Source: Caballeronia ptereochthonis (lineage in GTDB: Bacteria; Pseudomonadota; Gammaproteobacteria; Burkholderiales; Burkholderiaceae). From it: a DNA stretch of 64,000 nt. Position numbers and translations under genes: made by a program. The stretch is taken from positions 1-64,000 of the forward strand of contig NZ_FCOB02000019.1 in assembly GCF_001545075.1 (NCBI RefSeq), in the 5' to 3' direction. Shown here piece by piece: positions 26,242 through 34,183 of this stretch; within the stretch, counting starts at the first letter, position 1, and every line of letters begins with the position of its first letter. The notes beneath the pieces were generated by a model. That model was not told the origin of the DNA. It saw nothing but the letters and a program-made list of their open reading frames with translations, and made no database searches.

Positions 26242-26554
26242 GTTGTCTCCTTGCTCGATATGGACACCGCCTCGTGTGTGCCTTGCATTGCTCGATGCGA
26301 TTGCGGGCCGGCGGGTTGACGCAAGTATTTGCGATCGCGGCGATGGTGCGTTAGGACCAGTCTTCGAATTTCTTGGACTTTTTAACGCCCGCATGGTGCT
26401 TTGCCGGGCGCGCTGCAAAAAAGTCCAAAAGATCGCTCGAACCGTCCTACCGGTTGAATGCGGAGGGTCTTTAAAGTGACTTCCACGCTAGCGGTGCAGT
26501 GCGAAGCTCGCGCTCTTCCGTGTTAGCCCCAACCGACAACACTGATTCATCGAC
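26242..26554. promoter_or_regulatory. Divergent control region of the TRAP and CoA operons, with a spaced inverted repeat
   Basis: This 313-bp region lies between dctP and the first CoA-operon gene. TTGGACTTTTT (26373-26383) and its exact complement AAAAAGTCCAA (26418-26428) form a perfect 11-bp inverted repeat separated by 34 bp, about three helical turns. The A/T-rich arms contrast with the GC-rich spacer. This is what a looping or two-site operator for a dimeric regulator would look like, and the AraC-type protein at 30790 is the nearest candidate. A short-stemmed transcript hairpin is less likely given the loop size. Confidence 0.55.
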
Positions 26555-26980
26555 ATGGCCAAACGTCCTCATATGGATTGCTACGCAATCGGCGACACCG
26601 CCGATTTTGCGAAAACCGTATCCGAATACGATATCTACGGCTTTGCCGGCATCGTCGGCGATTTCTATGCCGTGCATCTGAACGAGGAGTACGCAAAGCA
26701 CACGCGCTTCGAGAAGCGCATCGCGCAAGGATGTCTGTCCGTGGGATTTCTTTCCACGGTGATGGGCTATATGGCGGCGAAGGCGCCGAGCCCCGGCGCG
26801 GTTTCCTATCGCTATGACATCACGTTCAATGCGCCGGTCTTCATCGGCGACACCGTCACCGCGCGCCTGACGCTGGAGGAAAAGGACGACGAGCGCAACG
26901 TGTGCGTGTTCGCCGCCGACGTGACGCGCCAGGACGGCGTCGTCGTGGCGTCGGGCAAGACGTATTTGAAAGTGCTGTGA
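26555..26980 (+). CDS. MaoC-like hydratase/dehydratase (first copy)
   Basis: This 141-residue single hot-dog protein has a MaoC-like arrangement. The catalytic segment is GFAGIVGDFYAVHLNEEYAKHTRFEKRIAQGCLS, with the Asp and His of the hydratase motif in DFYAVH. It would hydrate an enoyl-CoA. It heads the five-gene CoA operon, and the next start is 4 bp after its stop. No clear ribosome site precedes the ATG. A second MaoC protein ends the same operon, so the two probably act on different intermediates or as a heterodimer. Confidence 0.87.
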   Translation: MAKRPHMDCYAIGDTADFAKTVSEYDIYGFAGIVGDFYAVHLNEEYAKHTRFEKRIAQGCLSVGFLSTVMGYMAAKAPSPGAVSYRYDITFNAPVFIGDTVTARLTLEEKDDERNVCVFAADVTRQDGVVVASGKTYLKVL

Positions 26981-26984
26981 TGCC

Positions 26985-27797
26985 ATGCCGAAGAACACGC
27001 CCCCCGTTCTCGCCACGCAACACGACGCATTGCGGCTATTGACGCTCAATCGCGCGGACAAGCTCAACGCGTTCACGCCCGAGATGCTCGCCGCGCTCGA
27101 TGCCGAAATCGAGGACGCGCTCGCCGACGACGGCACGCGCGTCATCGCCATCACCGGTAGCGGGCCGAAGGCGTTCGCGGCCGGCAACGACATCGAGCGG
27201 CTCGTCTCGCTGGACGGCGTCGCCGCCTATCGCGACATGATGGCCGGCCAGCGCGCGCTCTTGAGTCTGCACGAATGCGCGAAGCCGACCATCGCGATGG
27301 TCAATGGTTACGCGCTTGGCGGCGGCTTCGAACTGGCACTCGCGTGCGACTTCGTGGTGGCGTCCACGAATGCGAGCTTCGCGTTTCCGGAGATCACGCT
27401 CAACACGATGCCCGGTTGGGGCGGCACGCAACTGGCCGTCGCCAAGATGGGGCTCGCCTGTGCGAAGCGCTTCGTGCTGAGCGGACGGCGCTTTTGCGCG
27501 CAGGAATGCGAGGCGTTCGGCTTCATTCATGAAATCGTCGCGCCCGATGGCTTGTTCCGCGCCGTGCAAACGCTCGCCACGACGCTCGCATCCTACGATC
27601 CGTTCGCGGTCGAAATGGCCAAGCGCGCATTGAACCGCGCGAGCGAGTTGCCCTTGTCCGCGGGACTCGACTTCGAAGCCGCGCAATACGCCGTGAACTT
27701 TTCGAGCGAGGGCGCGCGCGCGGGCTTGCGGCAATTCATGGAACGACGGCTTGCCCGACGCACGAGTCAAGCCAGCACCGCGCAGGTGTCGTCATGA
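26985..27797 (+). CDS. Enoyl-CoA hydratase/isomerase (crotonase family)
   Basis: This 270-residue crotonase has the oxyanion-hole segment KAFAAGNDIERL, the NGYALGGGFELALACDFVVAS core and the PEITLNTMPGWGGTQ segment. The second catalytic position in PEITLNTMPGWGG aligns with the Glu region of true hydratases. It acts in the cytoplasm on an acyl-CoA thioester. Its stop overlaps the acyl-CoA dehydrogenase start as ATGA at 27794. Confidence 0.9.
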   Translation: MPKNTPPVLATQHDALRLLTLNRADKLNAFTPEMLAALDAEIEDALADDGTRVIAITGSGPKAFAAGNDIERLVSLDGVAAYRDMMAGQRALLSLHECAKPTIAMVNGYALGGGFELALACDFVVASTNASFAFPEITLNTMPGWGGTQLAVAKMGLACAKRFVLSGRRFCAQECEAFGFIHEIVAPDGLFRAVQTLATTLASYDPFAVEMAKRALNRASELPLSAGLDFEAAQYAVNFSSEGARAGLRQFMERRLARRTSQASTAQVSS

Positions 27798-28957
27798 CGA
27801 CTTCTTTCAATCAGCCGCACTGGCTCGGCGAGCAGCATACGATGATCCGCGAGGCGGTGAGGCGCTTCGCGGAGAAGGAAATCGCGCCGCAATCGGAAAA
27901 ACTCTGGGAAGAGGAGGCGTTTCCCTACGACATCTGGCGTCAGGCGTGCGAGCTCGGCTTCACCGGCCTGCCCTATCCCGAGCAATGGGGCGGCGGTAGC
28001 GGTGACTGGCTCTCGTTCGTCATCGTGCTCGAAGAGCTCGCGCGCGTGGATTGCGCGGTCGCCAATGCGCTGATGGCCAATTCGACCGTGGCGAGCCTGC
28101 TGTCGAATTACGGCACGCCCGAGCAGAAGGAGCGCTTCCTGCAGCCGATCATGAAGGGCACGCAGATCGGCTCCATCGGGCTTTCCGAGCCGGACGCGGG
28201 ATCGGATGCGGCGAATATCAGAACGTGCGCGACGTTCGACGGCGAGCGCTGGATCATCGACGGCGCGAAGACCTTCATCAGCAACTCGGGCACGGAGATC
28301 GGCGGCCCGACGGTGATCGCGGCGGTGACGGGCACGCGCCCCGACGGCCGCAAGGAGATTTCGAATTTCATCGTGCCGTCGGGCACGCCGGGCTTCGGCA
28401 CGGGCCGCAAGCTGCGCAAGATCGGCTGGCGCGCGTCGATCACGCACGAACTGTTCTTCGATCAATGCGCGATTCCGGCAGAAAATCTGCTCGGCGAGCG
28501 CGGCGCGGGCCTGCGCCAGACGCTCGCGCAGATCAGCACGGGGCGCATTCTCATCGGCGCGCTGGCGCTCGGCATTCTGCAAGGCTCGCTGGATCGCTCG
28601 ATCGAATACATGAAGCAGCGCCGCGCGTTCGGGCGTGCCATCGCCGAGTTTCAGGGACTGCAATTCAAGATCGCCGACATGGCGACCGACGCGCACGCCG
28701 CTCGCCTCATGCTCTATGACGCCGCCGCGCTCAAGGACGCTCGCGCGCCCTTCGACGCGCAAGCGTCGCAGGCGAAGCTCTTCGCCTCCGAGCACGCAAT
28801 GAAGGCTGCGCACCAAGCCCTGCAGATTCACGGCGGCTACGGCGTGATGGCCGAGTTTCCGGCCGCGCGCGCGTTCGGCGACGCGAAGGTGCTCGAAATC
28901 GTCGAAGGCACATCTGAAATACAACGCATGATCATCGCGCGCACGCTGATGGCGTGA
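27794..28957 (+). CDS. Acyl-CoA dehydrogenase
   Basis: This 387-residue FAD enzyme has the family fold: IGSIGLSEPDAGSDAANIRT (FAD/substrate loop), then WIIDGAKTFISNSGTEIGG and the C-terminal QIHGGYGVMAEFPAARAFGDAKVLEIVEGTSEIQR. The Glu in IVEGTSEIQR is the usual catalytic base region. It oxidises an acyl-CoA to the enoyl-CoA that the hydratases would use. Chain length and branching cannot be read from the sequence. Confidence 0.92.
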   Translation: MTTSFNQPHWLGEQHTMIREAVRRFAEKEIAPQSEKLWEEEAFPYDIWRQACELGFTGLPYPEQWGGGSGDWLSFVIVLEELARVDCAVANALMANSTVASLLSNYGTPEQKERFLQPIMKGTQIGSIGLSEPDAGSDAANIRTCATFDGERWIIDGAKTFISNSGTEIGGPTVIAAVTGTRPDGRKEISNFIVPSGTPGFGTGRKLRKIGWRASITHELFFDQCAIPAENLLGERGAGLRQTLAQISTGRILIGALALGILQGSLDRSIEYMKQRRAFGRAIAEFQGLQFKIADMATDAHAARLMLYDAAALKDARAPFDAQASQAKLFASEHAMKAAHQALQIHGGYGVMAEFPAARAFGDAKVLEIVEGTSEIQRMIIARTLMA

Positions 28958-28985
28958 ACGCGCGCTGAAACGAAGGGGGAGTGTC

Positions 28986-30179
28986 ATGCTGGAAGGTATC
29001 AAGGTACTGAGTTTCACGCACTTTCTGCAAGGCCCCGCCGCCGTGCAGATGCTCGCCGATGTCGGCGCGGACGTCATCAAGATCGAGCCGCCCGGCGGCG
29101 CGTTCGAACGCAGTTGGACCGGCGCGGATGCCTTCGTCGAAGGCGTGAGCGTGTTCTTTCTGCTCGGCAACCGCAATCAGCGCAGCATCTCGCTCGACTT
29201 GCGCGAGGAAGCCGCGCGCGAGATCGTCTGGAGACTGCTGCGCGAAGCGGATGTGCTGATCGAGAACTATCGCCCCGGCGTGCTCGACAAACTGGGCTTC
29301 GGCTATGCACGGGTGCATGAGGTCAATCCGCGCCTCGTCTATTGCTCGTGCACCGGATACGGCTCGTCGGGCCCTTATCTCAAGCGTCCCGGTCAGGATT
29401 TGCTGCTGCAGGCGATGAGCGGTATGACCATGCTCTCGGGCGACGCCGAATCGCCGCCGACGCCGGTCGGCTCCGCGATCGTCGATCAGCATGCCGCCGC
29501 GCTCGCCGCGTTCGGCGTGGTCGCCGCGTTGCAGGCGCGCGAGCGCACGGGCGTGGGCGCGCGCATCGAAAGCAATCTGCTCAACGCCGCGCTCGACCTG
29601 CAAATCGAGCCGTTCACGTACTACATGAACAAGGGGCCGCTCTGGGAGCGCACGCACCCGCCGACAGGCAGCCGCTTCCATCCCGCGCCCTATGGCGTGT
29701 ATCGCACGCGCGACGGCTATATCGCGATGTCCCTCACGCCGACGCAAAAGCTCGCGGGCGCGCTTTCGTGCCCCGCGCTCGCCGAGTTCACGCATCCGAA
29801 GGACAACGTGCTGCGACGCGAGGAAATCAACCGCCTTGTCTACGACACGCTGAAGACGCGCACGACCGGGGAATGGATGCGCACCTTCGAGGAGCACGAC
29901 ATCTGGTTCGCGCCGGTGAACGACTACGAGCAGGTCGAAGCCGACCCGCAAGTCGCGCACAACCAGATGATCATGTCGTTCGAGCATGAAGAAGCCGGAC
30001 CCGTGCGCCTGCTCGCGCACCCGGTGCGCTACGACGGCGAGGCGCCGCCCTTGCGCCGGCATCCGCCGAAACAGGGACAACATACCCGCGAAGTGCTCGC
30101 GGAGCTGGGATATTCGCCGCGGGAGATCGACGATTACGTCGAGCGCGGCATCGCATTGACCTCGAGGAGAAACGGATGA
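28986..30179 (+). CDS. Family III CoA-transferase (CaiB/BaiF/Frc type)
   Basis: This 397-residue protein is a type III CoA-transferase: LSFTHFLQGPAAVQMLADVGADVIKIEPP, then NRNQRSISLDLR, and a later GYGSSGPYLKRPGQDLLLQAMSG. The catalytic Asp lies in the PGQDLLLQAMSG region. It would activate the imported acid by moving CoA from a donor such as succinyl-CoA or acetyl-CoA. GGGGGAG precedes the ATG. Its stop overlaps the next start (ATGA at 30176). Confidence 0.92.
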   Translation: MLEGIKVLSFTHFLQGPAAVQMLADVGADVIKIEPPGGAFERSWTGADAFVEGVSVFFLLGNRNQRSISLDLREEAAREIVWRLLREADVLIENYRPGVLDKLGFGYARVHEVNPRLVYCSCTGYGSSGPYLKRPGQDLLLQAMSGMTMLSGDAESPPTPVGSAIVDQHAAALAAFGVVAALQARERTGVGARIESNLLNAALDLQIEPFTYYMNKGPLWERTHPPTGSRFHPAPYGVYRTRDGYIAMSLTPTQKLAGALSCPALAEFTHPKDNVLRREEINRLVYDTLKTRTTGEWMRTFEEHDIWFAPVNDYEQVEADPQVAHNQMIMSFEHEEAGPVRLLAHPVRYDGEAPPLRRHPPKQGQHTREVLAELGYSPREIDDYVERGIALTSRRNG

Positions 30180-30649
30180 GCGCACAACCGAAAAACCCGC
30201 CGGCGCTCTTGCGCTTCGAAGATGTCGAAATCGGCCGCACGCAGATGATCGTGCACACGGTCACCGAAGCCGAGGTGAATGCGTTCGGGCACCTGTCCGG
30301 CGACCTGAATCCGCTGCATATGGAAGACGCGTTCGCCGAGCGCTCGCCTTTCGGACGGCGCGTGGTGCACGGGCTGTTGACGGCGGCGCTGGTGTCGGCG
30401 GCGCACACGGAATTGACGGGGCCGGGCTTCGCGTATGTCGGACAGGAGCTGCGCTTTCTCGGGCCGGTCTATATCGGCGATACGGTGACGATCAACGTTT
30501 GCGTCGTCGAGAAGAAGCCCGCCAAGCGCATCCTTGTGATGGATACGACCGTTCGCAACCAGCAAGGCCGCGTCGTGTTGAGCGGGCTTTCCGCACTGAA
30601 GGAGTTGAGATTCGACGAAGCCATGATGGCGCGCAGCGCGGCCGCGTGA
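30176..30649 (+). CDS. MaoC-like hydratase/dehydratase (second copy)
   Basis: This 157-residue hot-dog protein has the R-hydratase signature: GHLSGDLNPLHMEDAFAERSPFGRRVVHGLL, with catalytic Asp and His in SGDLNPLH. It overlaps the CoA-transferase stop, so it is translationally coupled and closes the operon that starts at 26555. Similarity to the first MaoC protein is limited to the motif, so the two are not a recent tandem duplicate. Confidence 0.9.
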   Translation: MSAQPKNPPALLRFEDVEIGRTQMIVHTVTEAEVNAFGHLSGDLNPLHMEDAFAERSPFGRRVVHGLLTAALVSAAHTELTGPGFAYVGQELRFLGPVYIGDTVTINVCVVEKKPAKRILVMDTTVRNQQGRVVLSGLSALKELRFDEAMMARSAAA

Positions 30650-30789
30650 GGCAACGAGCAACGCGTTGCATGGTGTAAGTTCCAGTAACGTTGCGGGTGC
30701 ATGCACGGCTACACTCGTGCGGTTGCCCGCAATGTCCGGACATGCAGGCCATCGCGGAGACGCTGCGCCGCCACACGGGGAGGAGATAG
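30650..30789 (+). promoter_or_regulatory. Promoter region of the AraC gene, with a 12-bp palindrome
   Basis: ATGTCCGGACAT (30732-30743) is a perfect 12-bp palindrome about 50 bp ahead of the AraC-type start. It shares the GTCC/GGAC core with the inverted repeat in the 26.3-26.4 kb divergent region, so it could be a variant of the same operator. The rest of the gap shows no hairpin or gene. Confidence 0.4.
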
Positions 30790-31686
30790 TTGGATACCGC
30801 ATGTTGCTGCCACGTTCCTGTCATCAGGATCGAGGACTACGAATACGGCGCGCACGTCAAGACGCCGGATTTTCATCTCGCGCCGATCGAGGCGCTGAAG
30901 TCGACGCTGCCCTATCCGCATCGGCACGATTTCTATCACGTGATGTGGGTAATCACTGGCAGCGGATCGCATGTGATCGATTCGGTACGCTACGAAGTGC
31001 GCCCGCATACGCTTTACTTCATGACGCCGGGACAGGTGCACGATCTCGATCTGTCAGCCGACACGCTCGGTTATTCGATCAGCTTCTCTTCCGAGTTCTT
31101 CGCGTTCCGGGTGCAGAACCGTCATTCGGAAACGGATGTGCCCGTCTACAACTTCGAGCAACTCGACGCGTGCCTGTATCTGAGCGATGCGCAGGTCCGC
31201 GAGCTGACGCGCGTGATGGACGGCATCCGCCAGGAGTATCAGGAAGAGCAGGTCGGCTACACGGACGCGATCTGGGCCTATCTGCACGTCTTTCTGATCA
31301 AGGTCGCGCGCATGCGCAACGCCGCCGCCATGCGCGATGCCGCCGCGTCGCGCAGCGTGCTGCTTTCGCGCCGCTTCAAGAGCCTGCTGGAGAAGCACTT
31401 CCGCTCCGTCAACGAGGCAGCCGATTACGCGCGCCTGCTCAACGTGACCGAACGCGCACTCAACGAAGCGACGCGTCAGGCACTGGGCAGCACGGCCGCC
31501 AAGCTGATCCGCGAGCGCGTGATGCTGGAGGCGAAACGCCTGCTGCTGCACTCGGAAGTGAATGTCGCGGAGATCGCCGCAATGCTCTCCTTCGACGATC
31601 CCGCGTATTTCAGCCGCTGCTTCCGCAAGCATACGGGCCGCTCGCCGATCGACTATCGGCGCAGCCTCGAAAAGCTGCATATCTGA
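30790..31686 (+). CDS. AraC-family regulator, probable controller of the TRAP/CoA locus
   Basis: This 298-residue protein has an N-terminal cupin-like ligand domain with PHRHDFYHVMWVITGSGSH (residues ~40-60) and a C-terminal HTH pair ending AAMLSFDDPAYFSRCFRKHTGRSPIDYRRS. The start is a TTG at 30790 with GGGGAGGAGATAG directly upstream; no ATG fits the conserved N-terminus. It follows the CoA operon in the same direction and is the nearest regulator to the divergent TRAP/CoA promoters. Confidence 0.87.
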   Translation: MDTACCCHVPVIRIEDYEYGAHVKTPDFHLAPIEALKSTLPYPHRHDFYHVMWVITGSGSHVIDSVRYEVRPHTLYFMTPGQVHDLDLSADTLGYSISFSSEFFAFRVQNRHSETDVPVYNFEQLDACLYLSDAQVRELTRVMDGIRQEYQEEQVGYTDAIWAYLHVFLIKVARMRNAAAMRDAAASRSVLLSRRFKSLLEKHFRSVNEAADYARLLNVTERALNEATRQALGSTAAKLIRERVMLEAKRLLLHSEVNVAEIAAMLSFDDPAYFSRCFRKHTGRSPIDYRRSLEKLHI

Positions 31687-31805
31687 TGCGTGGTGGCGCG
31701 CAAGCGCCACGACGAAATGTCCAACATATCCCGCGTTTCATCCTAACGCCGTCGCGCAGGCGTTTCTTAGAATCGTTCTGCGAACGACGAACTCAAGGAG
31801 ACACC

Positions 31806-33056
31806 GTGTCCAACGCAACATCCCCGCTGTCGCTTTCCAGCGAACAGGCGAAGCTCTTTCGCGAAGCCCTCGACAAGACCGCGAAAAAAGTCGCCGCCGA
31901 CGAACTGACCTTCGGCGTCGAGTTCCCTCAGGTCACCGGCCCCGATGGCCAATGGGTGCGTCTGCCCGCCTCGCTATCGGCGGGCTACGACGGCGACGCC
32001 TGGAGCCACGGCAACTGGTTCTGCGGCTTCTGGGTGGGCCTTCTGCTGACCTCGTATCTGCATACCGGCGAAGCGCGCTTTCTCGAATGGGCGCGTGCGC
32101 GCATGCGCCTCGTCGAGCAGCGCGCGCAGGATCCGAACACGCACGACATCGGCTTCATCTTCGACAGCAGCGCGGTGCCGGGCTATCACATCACCGGCGA
32201 CGAATGGTTCGCGAACATCGCGCTCGAAGCGGCCGACAAGCTGCGCGCGCGGCTCGTCACGACACGCGACGGCGCGTATCTCGCATCGTGGGGACCGCTG
32301 TCCGATCCGCGCGGCCGCAGCGCTTCCGCGATCGACACGATGGCCAATCTCTCGCTGCTCTACTGGGCCGCGAATCACACCGACGACGGCAGCTACCGGC
32401 AGGCCGCCGACGCGCACGCCGAGATGACCGCGCGCGCCTTCGTGCGTGACGACGACTCGACGTATCACGCCGTCGAATACGACGTGGAAAGCGGCGCGCG
32501 CAAGCGCGGCTACACCTTCCAGGGCGCGTTCGACGAATCTGCGTGGAGCCGCGGGCAGGCGTGGGCGATCTACGGCTACGTGAACTCCGCGCGCGAGACG
32601 GGCAAGCGCAAGTATCTCGATCTGGCCGAGCGTCTCGCCGATTACTATCTGCGTCGCCTCGACGGTCGTCAGGTGCCGCCGTGGGACTTCGATGCAACGG
32701 GCCGCGACGCCGAGATCAAGGACACGGCCGCCGCCGCCGTCGTCGCATCGGCGCTGCTGGAAATGGCGCGCCTGCATCCCGATGCGCACGCCGCCGCGAA
32801 GTGGCGGCGCCACGGCCTCGCGATGCTCGAAGCGCTCTGCCGCGACGAGTTCACCAAGGACGGCGAGCACGGCCTGCTGCACAACTCGTGCTACTCGAAG
32901 CCGCATAACATCGGCGTGGACGGCGCGACCATGTTCGGCGACTTCTTCTTCGTCGAGGCGCTGTGCCGCGCCGTGCATCCGGGAACACTGAGACCGGTTC
33001 AACCTCCACGCATCCCCATTGTCGAGGAAGGAGGTGGCCGGCGTCGGCACGAATGA
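31806..33056 (+). CDS. GH88-family unsaturated glucuronyl hydrolase
   Basis: This 416-residue alpha/alpha-barrel hydrolase removes 4,5-unsaturated uronic acid residues from oligosaccharides left by polysaccharide lyases. The two catalytic Asp residues expected for the family are in place: D114 in HDIGFIFDSS and D177 in AIDTMANLSLLYWA. There is no signal peptide, so it works in the cytoplasm. Its start is GTG at 31806 with AAGGAG upstream. Its neighbours are regulators, not other carbohydrate genes; a GH28 pectinase lies 13 kb away. Confidence 0.88.
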   Translation: MSNATSPLSLSSEQAKLFREALDKTAKKVAADELTFGVEFPQVTGPDGQWVRLPASLSAGYDGDAWSHGNWFCGFWVGLLLTSYLHTGEARFLEWARARMRLVEQRAQDPNTHDIGFIFDSSAVPGYHITGDEWFANIALEAADKLRARLVTTRDGAYLASWGPLSDPRGRSASAIDTMANLSLLYWAANHTDDGSYRQAADAHAEMTARAFVRDDDSTYHAVEYDVESGARKRGYTFQGAFDESAWSRGQAWAIYGYVNSARETGKRKYLDLAERLADYYLRRLDGRQVPPWDFDATGRDAEIKDTAAAAVVASALLEMARLHPDAHAAAKWRRHGLAMLEALCRDEFTKDGEHGLLHNSCYSKPHNIGVDGATMFGDFFFVEALCRAVHPGTLRPVQPPRIPIVEEGGGRRRHE

Positions 33057-33177
33057 AGCGCGCTTTCGCTTCTCAGCAAACGGAGAAACCCAGAGGAGCC
33101 GGCCACCCGGGCACCCCGGTATCGCGACCAGTGGCAATATTCCCATACCGCCACAGGCCGCCCAAGCTCCCGCCACC

Positions 33178-34098
33178 ATGCCCCAACGCCTCCCGCCGCT
33201 CAACGCCCTGCGCCTCTTCGAAGCCGCCGCGCGCCATCGCAGCTTCAAGCTCGCTGCCGCCGAACTCAACGTGACGCCGGGCGCGGTGAGCCACGGCATC
33301 GGCGCGCTCGAGGAAATGCTCGGCGTCGAGCTGTTCGTGCGCGAGCCGCGCGGGCTGTCGCTCAGCGCGGCCGGCGAGCAATATCTCCCGTACATTGCCG
33401 AAGCGTTCTCGCTCATCGCCATCGGCACGCAATCGCTGCCCGACAGGCGCAAGCGCCGCTCCATCTCCGTCACCTGCGCGCCGACGCTCGCCGCGCGCTG
33501 GCTCGTCCCGCGGCTCGCGGATTTCCGCGCGCGCTGGCCGAACACCGACGTGAGCGTCGATACCTCGCGCCGGCAAGCGGGCTTTCCCGTCGACGGCTTC
33601 GATTTCGGCCTGCGCCTGAGCCGCGGACCGGTGGACGGCGCATCGTGGCAACGTCTCTTCGGCGAGCGGCTCGTTCCGGTATGCAGCCCGGGCTGCCGCG
33701 CCATGCTGACCCGCGCCGACGGCCCCCCCGATCTCACTCGCGCGACCCTGATCCACGTCGATACCGCCAGCCAGGACTGGCAAGCGTGGATGGACGGCGC
33801 GGGCATCGACGGCCTCGATCTCCGCGGCGGCTTGCGCTTCGACACCGTGCAGCTCGCGTTCGACGCCGCCGCCGCGGGGCTCGGCGTCGCCATCGGCCGC
33901 CGGCCGCTCGTCGATCGCGAGCTGGCTGCGGGCACGCTCGTCGAAGCGTCCGCGACGAGCGTCGAGACGCAAACCGCCTACTGGCTGTGCGAAGCGCCGC
34001 AAGCAAGCGCGCGCGCCGATCTCGTGGCCTTCCGAAACTGGCTCATCGAGCAGGCGGCCGAGTTCCTCGAAAGCGGGGAAGCGAACCGTCACGGTTGA
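33178..34098 (+). CDS. LysR-type regulator (GcvA-like)
   Basis: This 306-residue LysR protein has an N-terminal HTH (FKLAAAELNVTPGAVSHGIGALEEMLG) of the GcvA/TrpI-like type, with an effector domain containing SISVTCAPTLAARWLVPRLADFR. ATG at 33178 fits the conserved MPQRLPPLNALRLFEAAARH start. The frame is open back to 33019 but that part overlaps the GH88 gene. It precedes an MFS gene by 85 bp in the same direction and may control it. Confidence 0.87.
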   Translation: MPQRLPPLNALRLFEAAARHRSFKLAAAELNVTPGAVSHGIGALEEMLGVELFVREPRGLSLSAAGEQYLPYIAEAFSLIAIGTQSLPDRRKRRSISVTCAPTLAARWLVPRLADFRARWPNTDVSVDTSRRQAGFPVDGFDFGLRLSRGPVDGASWQRLFGERLVPVCSPGCRAMLTRADGPPDLTRATLIHVDTASQDWQAWMDGAGIDGLDLRGGLRFDTVQLAFDAAAAGLGVAIGRRPLVDRELAAGTLVEASATSVETQTAYWLCEAPQASARADLVAFRNWLIEQAAEFLESGEANRHG

Positions 34099-34183
34099 AC
34101 TTCGCTCAACCGTCCGCGAAAACTTTTCGTTTGCCAGCACGGACGTTCGCCTGCGACGATGCTCGCAAGGAGGAATGCCATTC

